A stretch of DNA of 64,000 nt, taken from NCBI GenBank assembly GCA_030824275.1, contig JAVBXY010000009.1, positions 124,001-188,000 of the forward strand, written 5' to 3'. This stretch comes from Rhodocyclaceae bacterium. GTDB taxonomy: Bacteria > Pseudomonadota > Gammaproteobacteria > Burkholderiales > Rhodocyclaceae. The position numbers and the translations under genes were made by a program. This document shows positions 44,853-53,000 of the stretch, piece after piece; position 1 is the stretch's first letter, and every line of letters begins with the position of its first letter. Under the pieces are notes generated by a model. That model was not told where the DNA came from, searched no databases, and worked only from the letters and a program-made list of their open reading frames with translations.

Positions 44853-45974
44853 ATGCTCACGAACAAAAACCTGAATAGCAGTAAAGCCCGCGATGGAGGC
44901 GCAGACGTGTCGGCGACCGGCCGCACGGAGCGTACGCCCCGCGCGCCCGGCGACGACACGGCAGCGCAGGCCACTCCCGGTGTAGTAATACCGGGGGAAA
45001 GTTTCCATACCGAGGAAATCCCGAACTCCGGGGAAAGATATTCCCTAGTAAATATCGCCGGTCGTGGACGCGTCATTGCCCACCCGTTGCCGTTGTCGGA
45101 GAGTCCAGCAGAAGGGGCGATTACCGACTATCTCAATTGCAGTTTCCCCTTCTCGGTCAGCGACAAAGCCCTACGGAGTTTCTTTGCCGACTTTGCCCGT
45201 ATTGCCGGCCAGCAATTTGCTCAGGTAGAAAGCCGAGCCAAGGGGATGAATGGCTACCAGCGATCGTTCGAGCTGGGACCCAACGATGCCAAATTCTGCT
45301 GCGGCGGACAAAACAGCACCGCCCTATTGGTACTCCCCGGCAAGGCGTGTCACACCATCCCCGATTGGGCCGCCCTCACTGAACTGCTCAGAGACCGCTA
45401 CAAAGCCCGGATCACCCGATGGGACGGCGCACTGGATGACTTTGAAGGCATCCATTCGGTTGATTGGGCCGTAGCCAAGTATCGTGAAGGTGATTTCTCC
45501 AATGGCGGTAACAAGCCCTCCTGCAATCAGCGAGGCAACTGGATCGAACCCGATGGATCAGGCCGAACCTTCTACGTTGGGAAACGACAGAACGGCAAGA
45601 TGCTTCGTGTCTACGAAAAGGGGATGCAACTTGGTGCCCCATGGCATCCATGGGTTCGCTGGGAAATCGAACTGCACAACGTCGACCGGGTAGTTCCTTG
45701 GGACGTACTGCTAAAACCGGGCCAATACCTTGCTGGCTCCTATCCCAAGGCAACCGGGTGGGTAATGGACGAAATGAGCCGAGTACAGACCTTGAAGAAG
45801 GAAGGCCAAATCTCCTATGACCATCTGGTCCACTACGCATCGACGGCCTACGGTCCATTGCTCAACGTCATGATGGACGTTGAAGGCTCGCCAGAGCAGA
45901 TCGTGGAGCGCCTACGCCGGGACAGTGTGCCGAAGCGTCTGCGCCTTCCTAACGTGCCGGATGGCGTGAAGTAA
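44853..45974 (+). CDS. Replication initiation protein (Rep_trans / replication initiation factor type)
   Basis: 373 residues. The central part matches the replication initiation factor family of plasmids and filamentous-phage-like elements: ARITRWDGALDDFEGIHSV, TFYVGKRQNGKMLRVYEKG, WVRWEIELHNVDRVVPWDV. Such proteins nick the origin through a tyrosine to start rolling-circle replication. The N-terminal ~60 residues are low-complexity. ATG 44853 has GGAG 5 bases upstream; ATG 44838 and 44850 are alternatives. Followed closely by the excisionase-like and integrase genes. Confidence 0.8.
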   Translation: MLTNKNLNSSKARDGGADVSATGRTERTPRAPGDDTAAQATPGVVIPGESFHTEEIPNSGERYSLVNIAGRGRVIAHPLPLSESPAEGAITDYLNCSFPFSVSDKALRSFFADFARIAGQQFAQVESRAKGMNGYQRSFELGPNDAKFCCGGQNSTALLVLPGKACHTIPDWAALTELLRDRYKARITRWDGALDDFEGIHSVDWAVAKYREGDFSNGGNKPSCNQRGNWIEPDGSGRTFYVGKRQNGKMLRVYEKGMQLGAPWHPWVRWEIELHNVDRVVPWDVLLKPGQYLAGSYPKATGWVMDEMSRVQTLKKEGQISYDHLVHYASTAYGPLLNVMMDVEGSPEQIVERLRRDSVPKRLRLPNVPDGVK

Positions 45975-45978
45975 GGCC

Positions 45979-46281
45979 ATGGGAACGCTCACCCTGCACG
46001 AAGCTGCGGCGTATTTGAAGATTCATCCCGTCACCCTTTCCGGGAAGGCGAGATGCGGCGAGATACCCGGCGCGAAGATAGGCCGCGCGTGGGTATTTCT
46101 TCAAATTGACCTTGATGCGCATATCCGGTCACAATACGGGCGGCGGGCGTTGCAGGGTGAGCATGAAAGGAACATCACATGTCACTCTTCAAACGCAGTG
46201 ATTCACCAAATTGGTGGATCAAACTTACGACCCGCAGTGGACCGCCGATACAGCGAAGCACTGGGACTCCCGACAAGCTAA
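45979..46281 (+). CDS. Excisionase-like helix-turn-helix protein
   Basis: 100 residues, 4 bp after rep. The first ~55 residues are a MerR/excisionase-type winged helix (LTLHEAAAYLKIHPVTLSG, IPGAKIGRAWVFLQIDLDAHI). The last ~35 residues overlap the integrase gene in another frame and may be poorly constrained. Likely directs excision with the adjacent integrase or regulates the element. Confidence 0.75.
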   Translation: MGTLTLHEAAAYLKIHPVTLSGKARCGEIPGAKIGRAWVFLQIDLDAHIRSQYGRRALQGEHERNITCHSSNAVIHQIGGSNLRPAVDRRYSEALGLPTS

Positions 46282-47183
46282 AGGCTCAGGAGTTACATGA
46301 CAAGCTGAAGGCGTCCTTGTGGGATCAGGAGCGATTGGGCGTTAAGCCTGAACGCTCTTGGCGTGAGGCGGTTGTTCGCTGGCTGGAAGAGACGTCTGAG
46401 AAGGCGACGCATAAGAACGATAAGGCCAAGTTGATTTGGCTCCATCCGTTTCTTGGTGATCGCAACCTTGGCGAGATAAATCTGGATGTGATTGATCAGA
46501 TTCGCTCGGCAAGACTCAAGGACGTTTCAAAGGCCACGACCAATCGTTACTTGGCTCTGGTTCGGGCCATTCTCCGTCGGGCTAGAGACGAATGGGAATG
46601 GATCGATAAGGTGCCGAAGGTCAGGCTCTTTAAAGAAACAAGCAGTCGTGAAAGGTCGCTCACTCCTGAACAAGCGAAGCTGCTGTTAAGGGAGTTGCCG
46701 GAGCATCAGCGGGAGATGGTTTTGTTTTCTCTTGCTACCGGGCTTCGGCAGAGCAATGTCGTAAAGCTGGAATGGGGGCAAGTGAACCTGGAACTTCACC
46801 ATGCCTGGGTATTGGGGTGGCAGTCTAAGAACCGCCATCCGATTACTGTGCCGCTTAACGATGTTGCGATGGGTGTGCTTCAGCGGCAAATCGGCAAACA
46901 TCCTCAACGGGTTTTTACAAACCGAGGGAAGCCGATTGCCTGGGCCAATACAAAAAAATGGCGAGCAACGCTAAAGCGTCTCGGCATTGAGGATTTCCGT
47001 TGGCACGATCTGAGGCATACCTGGGCAACCTGGCAGCGCCAGGCTGGAACACCCACCCATGAGTTACAGAAATTGGGCGGGTGGCGTTCTGGGGTAATGG
47101 TGGAGCGATATGCCCATCTAGCCCCTGATCATCTGGCCCATGCTGCTGCGCGACTGAATACGATCCTTGGAGCTACGTTGTAG
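46179..47183 (+). CDS. Tyrosine recombinase (phage-type integrase)
   Basis: 334 residues. An N-terminal SAM-like DNA-binding domain, then the catalytic domain with R in SLATGLRQSNVVKLEW, the HxxR box HDLRHTWATWQRQ and the nucleophile Tyr in GWRSGVMVERYAHLAP. AAAGGAA precedes the ATG. It integrates the element at the tRNA 3' end, which lies 49 bp downstream; its placement next to the intact tRNA is typical. Confidence 0.93.
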   Translation: MSLFKRSDSPNWWIKLTTRSGPPIQRSTGTPDKLKAQELHDKLKASLWDQERLGVKPERSWREAVVRWLEETSEKATHKNDKAKLIWLHPFLGDRNLGEINLDVIDQIRSARLKDVSKATTNRYLALVRAILRRARDEWEWIDKVPKVRLFKETSSRERSLTPEQAKLLLRELPEHQREMVLFSLATGLRQSNVVKLEWGQVNLELHHAWVLGWQSKNRHPITVPLNDVAMGVLQRQIGKHPQRVFTNRGKPIAWANTKKWRATLKRLGIEDFRWHDLRHTWATWQRQAGTPTHELQKLGGWRSGVMVERYAHLAPDHLAHAAARLNTILGATL

Positions 47184-47198
47184 CTACGGGCAAAGAAA

Positions 47199-47226
47199 AA
47201 GGACTTAACCTTTCGGCTAAGTCCTT
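47199..47226 (+). terminator. Terminator after the integrase
   Basis: AAGGACTTA pairs with TAAGTCCTT (9 bp), with GG-CC pairs possible inside the loop, followed by GATTTT. It separates the integrase from the opposing tRNA gene. Confidence 0.7.
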
Positions 47227-47231
47227 GATTT

Positions 47232-47276
47232 TGGTGGGCCCGCACGGACTTGAACCGTGGACCAAAGGATTATGAG
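47232..47276. repeat. Attachment site within the tRNA 3' end
   Basis: The 45-base copy inside the functional tRNA gene; identical to 42038-42082. Sequence beyond 47276 (TCCTCTGC) differs from the left copy (AATCGCCA), fixing the repeat boundary. Confidence 0.9.
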
Positions 47277-47308
47277 TCCTCTGCTCTAACCAACTGAGCT
47301 ACAGGCCC
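47232..47308 (-). tRNA. tRNA with CAU anticodon (Ile2 or elongator Met)
   Basis: A complete 77-base cloverleaf on the minus strand: acceptor GGGCCTG pairing with CGGGCCC, D-arm GCTCAGTTGGTTAGAGC, anticodon stem GAGGA with loop CTCATAA, T-arm with GGTTCAAGTCC, and encoded CCA. The anticodon is CAT. The variable region CTTTGGTCC looks more like the lysidine-modified tRNA-Ile2 than tRNA-Met, but this is not certain. Target of the integrated element. Confidence 0.93.
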
Positions 47309-47320
47309 GTGATCGGTGGC

Positions 47321-49459
47321 TCAGGTCTCCGAGTCGAGGAAGCTGCGCAGCTTTTCCGAGCGGGTCGGGTGGCGCAGCTTGCGCAGGGCCTTGGCTTCGA
47401 TCTGGCGGATGCGCTCGCGGGTGACGTCGAACTGCTTGCCGACTTCTTCCAGCGTGTGGTCCGTGTTCATCTCGATACCGAAGCGCATGCGCAGCACCTT
47501 GGCTTCGCGGGGCGTCAGGCTGTCCAGGACTTCCTTGGTCACTTCGCGCAGGCTGGCGAAGAGGGCCGCGTCGCCCGGCGACAGCGTCGATTGGTCTTCG
47601 ATGAAGTCGCCCAGATGGGAGTCGTCGTCGTCGCCGATCGGCGTTTCCATGGAGATCGGTTCCTTGGAGATCTTGAGGATCTTGCGGATCTTCTCCTCGG
47701 GCATTTCCATCTTTTCCGCCAGGGTCGCGGGATCGGGCTCGGCACCCGTTTCCTGCAAAATCTGGCGGCTGATGCGGTTCATCTTGTTGATGGTCTCGAT
47801 CATGTGCACCGGGATGCGAATGGTGCGCGCCTGGTCCGCGATGGAGCGGGTGATGGCCTGGCGAATCCACCAGGTGGCGTAGGTCGAGAACTTGTAGCCG
47901 CGACGGTATTCGAACTTGTCCACCGCCTTCATCAGGCCGATGTTGCCTTCCTGGATCAGGTCGAGGAATTGCAGGCCGCGGTTGGTGTATTTCTTGGCGA
48001 TGGAGATTACCAGGCGCAGGTTGGCCTCGGTCATCTCGCGTTTGGCGCGACGGGCCTTGGCTTCGCCGGTGGACATCTGCTTGTTGATGTCCTTGAGTTC
48101 CTTGAGCGGGATGCCGATGCGGTCCTGGAGGCTGATCAGCTTCTGCTGTTCCTCAAGGATGGCGGGGGCGGCGCGCATGAGTTGGGCGGCGTAGGGCTTG
48201 CCCGACTGCACTTCGTGCTTGAGCCACTCCATGTCGGTCTCGTGACCGGGGAAGATCTTGATGAAGTGCGGGCGCGGCATGTGAGCCTTGTCCACGCACA
48301 GATGCAGAATCTTGCGCTCGTGGCTGCGGGCGGCTTCGACCATGCCGCGCACGGAGTCGCACAGACGCTCGATGACGCGGGCAGTGAAGCGGATGTTCAT
48401 CAGCTCGTCGCTGATCTGCTTCTGGATCTTGAGGTAGCCCTTGTCCTGCGAACCCTTCTTGCTCAGCGCGGTTTGCAGCTTGCCGTAGTGGGCATGGATC
48501 AGGGAGAAGCGCTCCAGCGCATCCTGCTTGAGCAGTAGCAGGGAGGCGGATACCTTGGCGCTGCCGTCGTCGTCCTCGTCGTCGCTGTCTTCCTCGACTT
48601 CGAGGTCTTCGTCCTCGGCCAAGGCTTCGATGTCGTCCTCGGTGGCATTCGGATCAATCAGGCCGTCGATGAGTTCGTCGATGCGCATCTCGTCGCGGGC
48701 GACCTTGCCGGCCATTTCGAGCATTTCGGCAATCGTCGTCGGGCAGGCGGAGATCGCCATCACCATGTGCTTGAGGCCGTCCTCGATGCGCTTGGCGATT
48801 TCGATTTCGCCTTCACGGGTCAGCAGCTCGACGGTGCCCATTTCACGCATGTACATGCGCACGGGGTCGGTGGTGCGACCGAACTCGGAATCGACGGTGG
48901 ACAGGGCCTGCTCGGCTTCTTCCTCGACCTGGTCGGCATCGACCGGAGCGGGTCCGGTTTCGTTCAGCAGCAGGTCATCGACGGCCGGGGCCTCGTCGAA
49001 CACCTGGATGCTCATGTCGTTGAAGGTGGAGATGATCGATTCGATCTGCTCGGCGTCCACGAGGTCGTCGGGCAGGTGGTCGTTGATCTCGGCGTAGGTC
49101 AGGTAGCCGCGCTCCTTGCCCAGGGCGATCAGAGTTTTCAGGCGCGTGCGCTTGGTTTCCTGGTCGAGGGGCGTGGCGGCCGGAGCGACCGGAATCTCGC
49201 GCTTTTCCTTGCCCTTGCGACCACGGCTCTCGACGATGGCCTTGGCAGCGGATTTCGGCGGCACGGGCTTGGCGGGCGGGGCTTCGACCACTACGGGCGC
49301 GGGAGCGGCCTTCTTGGGAGCTGCTGCCTTGGGCGCGGGCTTGGCGGCCGGGGCCGCCTTGGTTGCCTTGGCCGGCTCGGGTTTTTTCGGAGCGGGTTTC
49401 TTGGCGGCCGGTTTGGCGGCGGCCTTCGACTTGCTCTGCTTCGCGATTTCCTTCGGCAT
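47321..49459 (-). CDS. rpoD: RNA polymerase sigma-70 factor RpoD
   Basis: 712 residues, primary sigma factor. An N-terminal Lys/Ala/Pro-rich extension (about 1-90) precedes region 1.1; region 1.2 has [20 protein letters not shown]; a non-conserved region with an acidic run follows. Region 2 has [20 protein letters not shown] and [16 protein letters not shown], and region 4.2 has [20 protein letters not shown]. It directs housekeeping transcription. Last gene of rpsU-yqeY-dnaG-rpoD; the stop lies 12 bp from the tRNA gene. Confidence 0.98.
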   Translation of the reverse strand: MPKEIAKQSKSKAAAKPAAKKPAPKKPEPAKATKAAPAAKPAPKAAAPKKAAPAPVVVEAPPAKPVPPKSAAKAIVESRGRKGKEKREIPVAPAATPLDQETKRTRLKTLIALGKERGYLTYAEINDHLPDDLVDAEQIESIISTFNDMSIQVFDEAPAVDDLLLNETGPAPVDADQVEEEAEQALSTVDSEFGRTTDPVRMYMREMGTVELLTREGEIEIAKRIEDGLKHMVMAISACPTTIAEMLEMAGKVARDEMRIDELIDGLIDPNATEDDIEALAEDEDLEVEEDSDDEDDDGSAKVSASLLLLKQDALERFSLIHAHYGKLQTALSKKGSQDKGYLKIQKQISDELMNIRFTARVIERLCDSVRGMVEAARSHERKILHLCVDKAHMPRPHFIKIFPGHETDMEWLKHEVQSGKPYAAQLMRAAPAILEEQQKLISLQDRIGIPLKELKDINKQMSTGEAKARRAKREMTEANLRLVISIAKKYTNRGLQFLDLIQEGNIGLMKAVDKFEYRRGYKFSTYATWWIRQAITRSIADQARTIRIPVHMIETINKMNRISRQILQETGAEPDPATLAEKMEMPEEKIRKILKISKEPISMETPIGDDDDSHLGDFIEDQSTLSPGDAALFASLREVTKEVLDSLTPREAKVLRMRFGIEMNTDHTLEEVGKQFDVTRERIRQIEAKALRKLRHPTRSEKLRSFLDSET

Positions 49460-49536
49460 GACTATCCTCGGCTAGAACGCGATAGCGGCGCACCTGGACG
49501 GCACGCCGTGAAAGCGCTGGGGAACCGCCAATTATA

Positions 49537-51297
49537 TCAGAGGCCTGAGGCTTTCGTCGAGCCCGGAGGCGGGTGCTTTTTGGCCAGCAGTTCGGTCAGG
49601 CGGCGTTTTTCCTCGGCGCTGAGGCCCTGGCGGGCCCGTTCAGTGAGGGCTTTGATCTCCGCATCGCGGGCGCCATGGCGCAAATGGGCGATGGCGTCAT
49701 TGAACAGTGCCTCCATGGCAGCCCAGTCGGCATCGTCGCTCATGGATGGGGCCAGTGCCGCGATCAGCGGTTCGTGGATGGAGCCACGAAAAAATTCCAG
49801 CAGCAGGCCGACGCCGCCGGCGGGCAATTCGCCATGGTCGATGGCATCCGCGATGGCGTGCAGCAATGCGCCCTCGGGGCGTTCGGTGTCCACCAGTTCC
49901 AGGGGCAGGCTGGCGGCCCAAGTTGGCTTGTGAAGGACGACTTCGAGCAGTTTGTATTCGATCGACGAGGGAACCGGGCGATGCTTCATCGAGGCCGGCG
50001 CATAACGGGAGCGGGCCAGCGGCTTCAGCTCGCAGATGGCCTCGACTTCGGCCTGGGTCATTTGCGCCAGGCGTGCGATGTCCTTGGTGAGCTGGACACG
50101 GAGCGCCGGGGCCGAGACTTTCTGCAAGTAGGGTTTGGCTTCATGCACCAGCCGCGCCCGGCCTTCCGGCGTGTTGGGGTTGGCATCTTTCTGGCGCATG
50201 AGCTCGCGCACGAAGAATTCGCTCAGCCGTGTAGCGGAATTCATGTAGCGGACGAAGGCCTCCTTGCCATGCTCGCGCACGTATTCGTCCGGGTCCTGAT
50301 TGCCCTCCATCTGGAGGATTTCGACGGCCTTGTTGTCGGTGACAAACTCGAGAGCGACGTCCATGGCCTTCCAGGCCGCGCGATCACCCGCCGAGTCGCG
50401 GTCGAAGCAGAAGACGACCCGGCTGGCGGTCTTGATCAGCTTCTGGACGTTGGCGCCGGTGGCCGCCGTGCCCAGCGTGGCGACGACATTCTCGACGCCG
50501 GCCTGGGCCAGGCCGACCACGTCCATATAGCCTTCAACCACCAGCACCGTGTCCTGTTCGTGGATAGCCTTGCGGGCCTGGGGCAGCCCATATAGTTCGC
50601 GGCCCTTTTCAAAAATCGGCGTTTCCGGCGAGTTCAGGTATTTCGGTTCGCCCTGGCCCAGCACGCGGCCACCGAAGCCGATGACGTTGCCGCGCTGGTC
50701 GAGGATGGGAAACATGATGCGGTCGCGGAAGCGGTCGTAGCGACGGCCCTGCTCGTTGACGATGATCAGGCCGCATTCGACCAGGGCCGGCTCGTTGTAG
50801 TCGTCAAAGACCCGATCCAGGTTCTGCCAGCCGTCCGGCGCGTAGCCGAGGCCGAATTTGGCAGCGATCTCGCCCGTGAGGCCGCGACCCTTGAGATAGT
50901 CGATGGCAGTCGGCGACACCTTCAGTTGCTCGCGGTAGAAGCGCATGGCACGGGCCATGAGCTCGGTGAGCGGCGCCTTCTTAGCCCGCTCGGCCCGGTT
51001 GCGTTCCTCGTGGGGAACTTGTAGGCCCACCGAGCCGGCCAGGTCTTCGACGGCCTCGACGAAGCCGATGCCGGCGTGTTGCATCAGGAATCCGATGGCA
51101 CTGCCATGGGCGCCGCAGCCGAAGCAGTGATAGAACTGCTTGCTCTGGCTAACGGTGAAGGATGGGGTCTTTTCCGAGTGAAAGGGGCAGCAGGCGCTGT
51201 AGTTAGCGCCCGCTTTTCGCAGCGGGACGTAGCGTTCGACTACGTCGACGATATCGACGCGGGCGAGCAGTTCCTGGACGAAGGATTCGGGGATCAC
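49537..51297 (-). CDS. dnaG: DNA primase DnaG
   Basis: 586 residues. N-terminal zinc ribbon (CCPFHSEKTPSFTVS, YHCFGCGAHG), the primase core with GRGLTGEIAAKFGLGYAPDG and TOPRIM motifs (VVEGYMDVVGLAQAGV, FCFDRDSAGDRAA), and a C-terminal helicase-binding domain. It makes RNA primers for replication. Part of the macromolecular synthesis operon, 82 bp after yqeY and 77 bp before rpoD. Confidence 0.98.
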   Translation of the reverse strand: MIPESFVQELLARVDIVDVVERYVPLRKAGANYSACCPFHSEKTPSFTVSQSKQFYHCFGCGAHGSAIGFLMQHAGIGFVEAVEDLAGSVGLQVPHEERNRAERAKKAPLTELMARAMRFYREQLKVSPTAIDYLKGRGLTGEIAAKFGLGYAPDGWQNLDRVFDDYNEPALVECGLIIVNEQGRRYDRFRDRIMFPILDQRGNVIGFGGRVLGQGEPKYLNSPETPIFEKGRELYGLPQARKAIHEQDTVLVVEGYMDVVGLAQAGVENVVATLGTAATGANVQKLIKTASRVVFCFDRDSAGDRAAWKAMDVALEFVTDNKAVEILQMEGNQDPDEYVREHGKEAFVRYMNSATRLSEFFVRELMRQKDANPNTPEGRARLVHEAKPYLQKVSAPALRVQLTKDIARLAQMTQAEVEAICELKPLARSRYAPASMKHRPVPSSIEYKLLEVVLHKPTWAASLPLELVDTERPEGALLHAIADAIDHGELPAGGVGLLLEFFRGSIHEPLIAALAPSMSDDADWAAMEALFNDAIAHLRHGARDAEIKALTERARQGLSAEEKRRLTELLAKKHPPPGSTKASGL

Positions 51298-51379
51298 GGA
51301 AACATTATGCCCGGAAGCCGCATCGCGGCTGAACCGTGGTCACCCCTTCCCCATGGGAAGGGGCTGGGGGATGGTGCGT

Positions 51380-51829
51380 TTATGCTCCGGCGAGTTTGGC
51401 CTTCACCAGCTTGGAAATCTCTCCCATGTCGGCGCGGCCGGCCACCTGCGGCTTGACCAGACCGATGACCTTGCCCATGTCCGCCGGACCCTTGGCACCG
51501 GATGATGTGACGGCGGCACTGACAATGGCCTCAATCTCGGCGGCGGTGAGACCCTGCGGCATGTAGCCGGCCAGTACTTCGGCCTCGAATTTCTCGGCGT
51601 CAGCCAGGTCCTGGCGCTTCGCGGCTTCGTACTGGGTGATCGAGTCCTTGCGTTGCTTGAGCATTTTCTCGATCACCGCGATCACGCCGGCGTCGTCGAG
51701 TTCGATGCGCTCATCGACCTGTTTCTGCTTGATGGCGGCCTGGAGCAGGGACAGGGTGTCCTTGCGGGCGCGGTCGCCGGCCTTCATGGCGGCTTTCCAG
51801 TCGTCGGTGATGCGGAGTTTCAGGGACAT
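51380..51829 (-). CDS. yqeY: GatB/YqeY-domain protein
   Basis: 149 residues, all-helical YqeY family: MSLKLRITDDWKAAMKAGDR, KQRKDSITQYEAAKRQDLAD, GYMPQGLTAAEIEAIV and a C-terminal VKAKLAGA. Related to the tail domain of GatB, which binds tRNA; the stand-alone form has no firm role. Common between rpsU and dnaG in betaproteobacteria. Confidence 0.93.
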   Translation of the reverse strand: MSLKLRITDDWKAAMKAGDRARKDTLSLLQAAIKQKQVDERIELDDAGVIAVIEKMLKQRKDSITQYEAAKRQDLADAEKFEAEVLAGYMPQGLTAAEIEAIVSAAVTSSGAKGPADMGKVIGLVKPQVAGRADMGEISKLVKAKLAGA

Positions 51830-51854
51830 GGCGATTCCTTTTTCGGAAACACAA

Positions 51855-51884
51855 AAACCGCCCCCCTTGCGGACGGGGCGGTTT
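51855..51884 (-). terminator. Terminator/attenuator after rpsU
   Basis: On the minus strand, a GC-rich 10-bp stem (AAACCGCCCC pairing with GGGGCGGTTT) is followed by a T-run. Located between rpsU and yqeY, as in other macromolecular synthesis operons, so it likely uncouples high rpsU from low dnaG expression. Confidence 0.8.
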
Positions 51885-51911
51885 CCATTGAAAGCAGTTT
51901 AAGCGGTTTGC

Positions 51912-52124
51912 TTAGAACAGCTTCGGCGGCAGCTGCTGGCTACGAATGCGCTTGTGGTGGCGCTTCACGGCGGCGGCGGCTTTGCGCTTGCGCTCCGTCG
52001 TGGGCTTTTCGTAGAACTCGCGAGCGCGCAGTTCGGTGAGCAGGCCCGTTTTTTCGATGGCGCGCTTGAAGCGGCGGATGGCGACTTCAAACGGCTCGTT
52101 TTCCTTGACGCGAATACCCGGCAT
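51912..52124 (-). CDS. rpsU: 30S ribosomal protein S21
   Basis: 70 residues, typical S21: [40 protein letters not shown] and a basic C-terminus. Binds the 30S platform and aids start-site selection. First gene of the operon, with a sigma-70 promoter at 52170-52197. Confidence 0.98.
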   Translation of the reverse strand: MPGIRVKENEPFEVAIRRFKRAIEKTGLLTELRAREFYEKPTTERKRKAAAAVKRHHKRIRSQQLPPKLF

Positions 52125-52169
52125 TGAACTAACCCTGATGATGCCCCGAGAGGGGCGGAAAAGGCGCGC

Positions 52170-52197
52170 ATTTTAACTGCTTTCCCATCGATGTCAA
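52170..52197 (-). promoter_or_regulatory. Sigma-70 promoter of rpsU
   Basis: On the minus strand TTGACA (perfect -35), a 16-base spacer and TAAAAT (-10), about 45 bp before the rpsU ATG. Confidence 0.82.
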
Positions 52198-52434
52198 TGC
52201 TTCAGTGCTTACGCGGCACAGCGATTGCCGGGAAGCATCAAAAGGGCAGCGGGTAATCGGAAAGAAAATCCATCGGCGGCGTGGGATTTCAAGCATTCAG
52301 GGCTGAGTCTCCTCTTTACGTTTCTTTACCCGGTTTTACCTTGCGCCAGATCGAGATTGCCGCAACCCGGTCGTTAATAGATACAAGCGGCTTGCATTAC
52401 CGATGGGGCAAGCAGTCTTGATAAGGAGCCAATC
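52198..52434. other. Intergenic region upstream of the EF-hand gene
   Basis: Together with the rpsU promoter this makes a 310-base gap between rpsU and the EF-hand gene. Apart from AAGGAG before the ATG at 52435, I see no clear promoter, repeat or RNA gene. Confidence 0.4.
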
Positions 52435-52965
52435 ATGTCAGTCAGTGGAATAGGAAGTAGCGGCGGATTCGATCTATCAAAAATGGCGTCGAGCATGGCG
52501 ACCAAGATAGTGAAGGAACTCGATACAGATCAGAGCGGCAGCGTCAATAAGTCGGAATTTGTTTCCGGCGCGACGGCCAAAGGGATCTCCGCCACAGATG
52601 CGAGTGCGAAATTCGACAGCATCGACACCAAGAAGACTGGATCGATTAGCCGGTCGGATATTGAAACGGACATCAAGTCTTCGGCGCCAAAAGATGGTGC
52701 CGCGCCAAGCGGCGGGGCAAGACCGCCGTCGGGCGCGAAGGGTGCGCCTCCGGCCGGTGGCGGAGGTGGTGGACAAGCGAGCAGTTCGTCCTCTTCATCC
52801 TCATCCAACAGCACGAAATCCTACGAGAAGGCGGACGCCAACAAGGATGGGACCGTCAGCGAAGTTGAACAATTGCTGTATTCCATCAAGCACCCCGATG
52901 CGACATCGTCCAGTGGTCAGACATCTGCCCAGTCGCTGGGCAATACGATAGACGTTCAGGCCTGA
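52435..52965 (+). CDS. EF-hand calcium-binding protein
   Basis: 176 residues with three EF-hand loops: DTDQSGSVNKSEF (about 30-42), DTKKTGSISRSDI (about 65-77; K in place of a usual acidic ligand, so possibly weak) and DANKDGTVSEVEQ (about 138-150). Between them is a low-complexity Pro/Gly stretch followed by a nine-serine run. No signal peptide is obvious. AAGGAG supports the start. Likely a Ca2+ sensor or buffer; partner unknown. Confidence 0.85.
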   Translation: MSVSGIGSSGGFDLSKMASSMATKIVKELDTDQSGSVNKSEFVSGATAKGISATDASAKFDSIDTKKTGSISRSDIETDIKSSAPKDGAAPSGGARPPSGAKGAPPAGGGGGGQASSSSSSSSSNSTKSYEKADANKDGTVSEVEQLLYSIKHPDATSSSGQTSAQSLGNTIDVQA

Positions 52966-53000
52966 GGGACCGGCTGCTACAGGGATTTAAGCGGGGAGAT

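Larger units (their letters stand above)
42038..47276. mobile_element. tRNA-integrated element with Rep and GHKL ATPase cargo
   Basis: A 5.2-kb segment bounded by exact 45-bp direct repeats of the tRNA 3' end (42038-42082 and 47232-47276). Contents: GHKL ATPase (minus strand), a divergent region with a 70-bp imperfect palindrome, a replication initiation protein, an excisionase-like protein and a tyrosine integrase next to the intact tRNA. No relaxase, capsid or transfer gene is seen, so it is a small integrative element or phage satellite. Its left half is clearly richer in A+T than the host DNA and it lacks the dispersed word. Confidence 0.85.
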
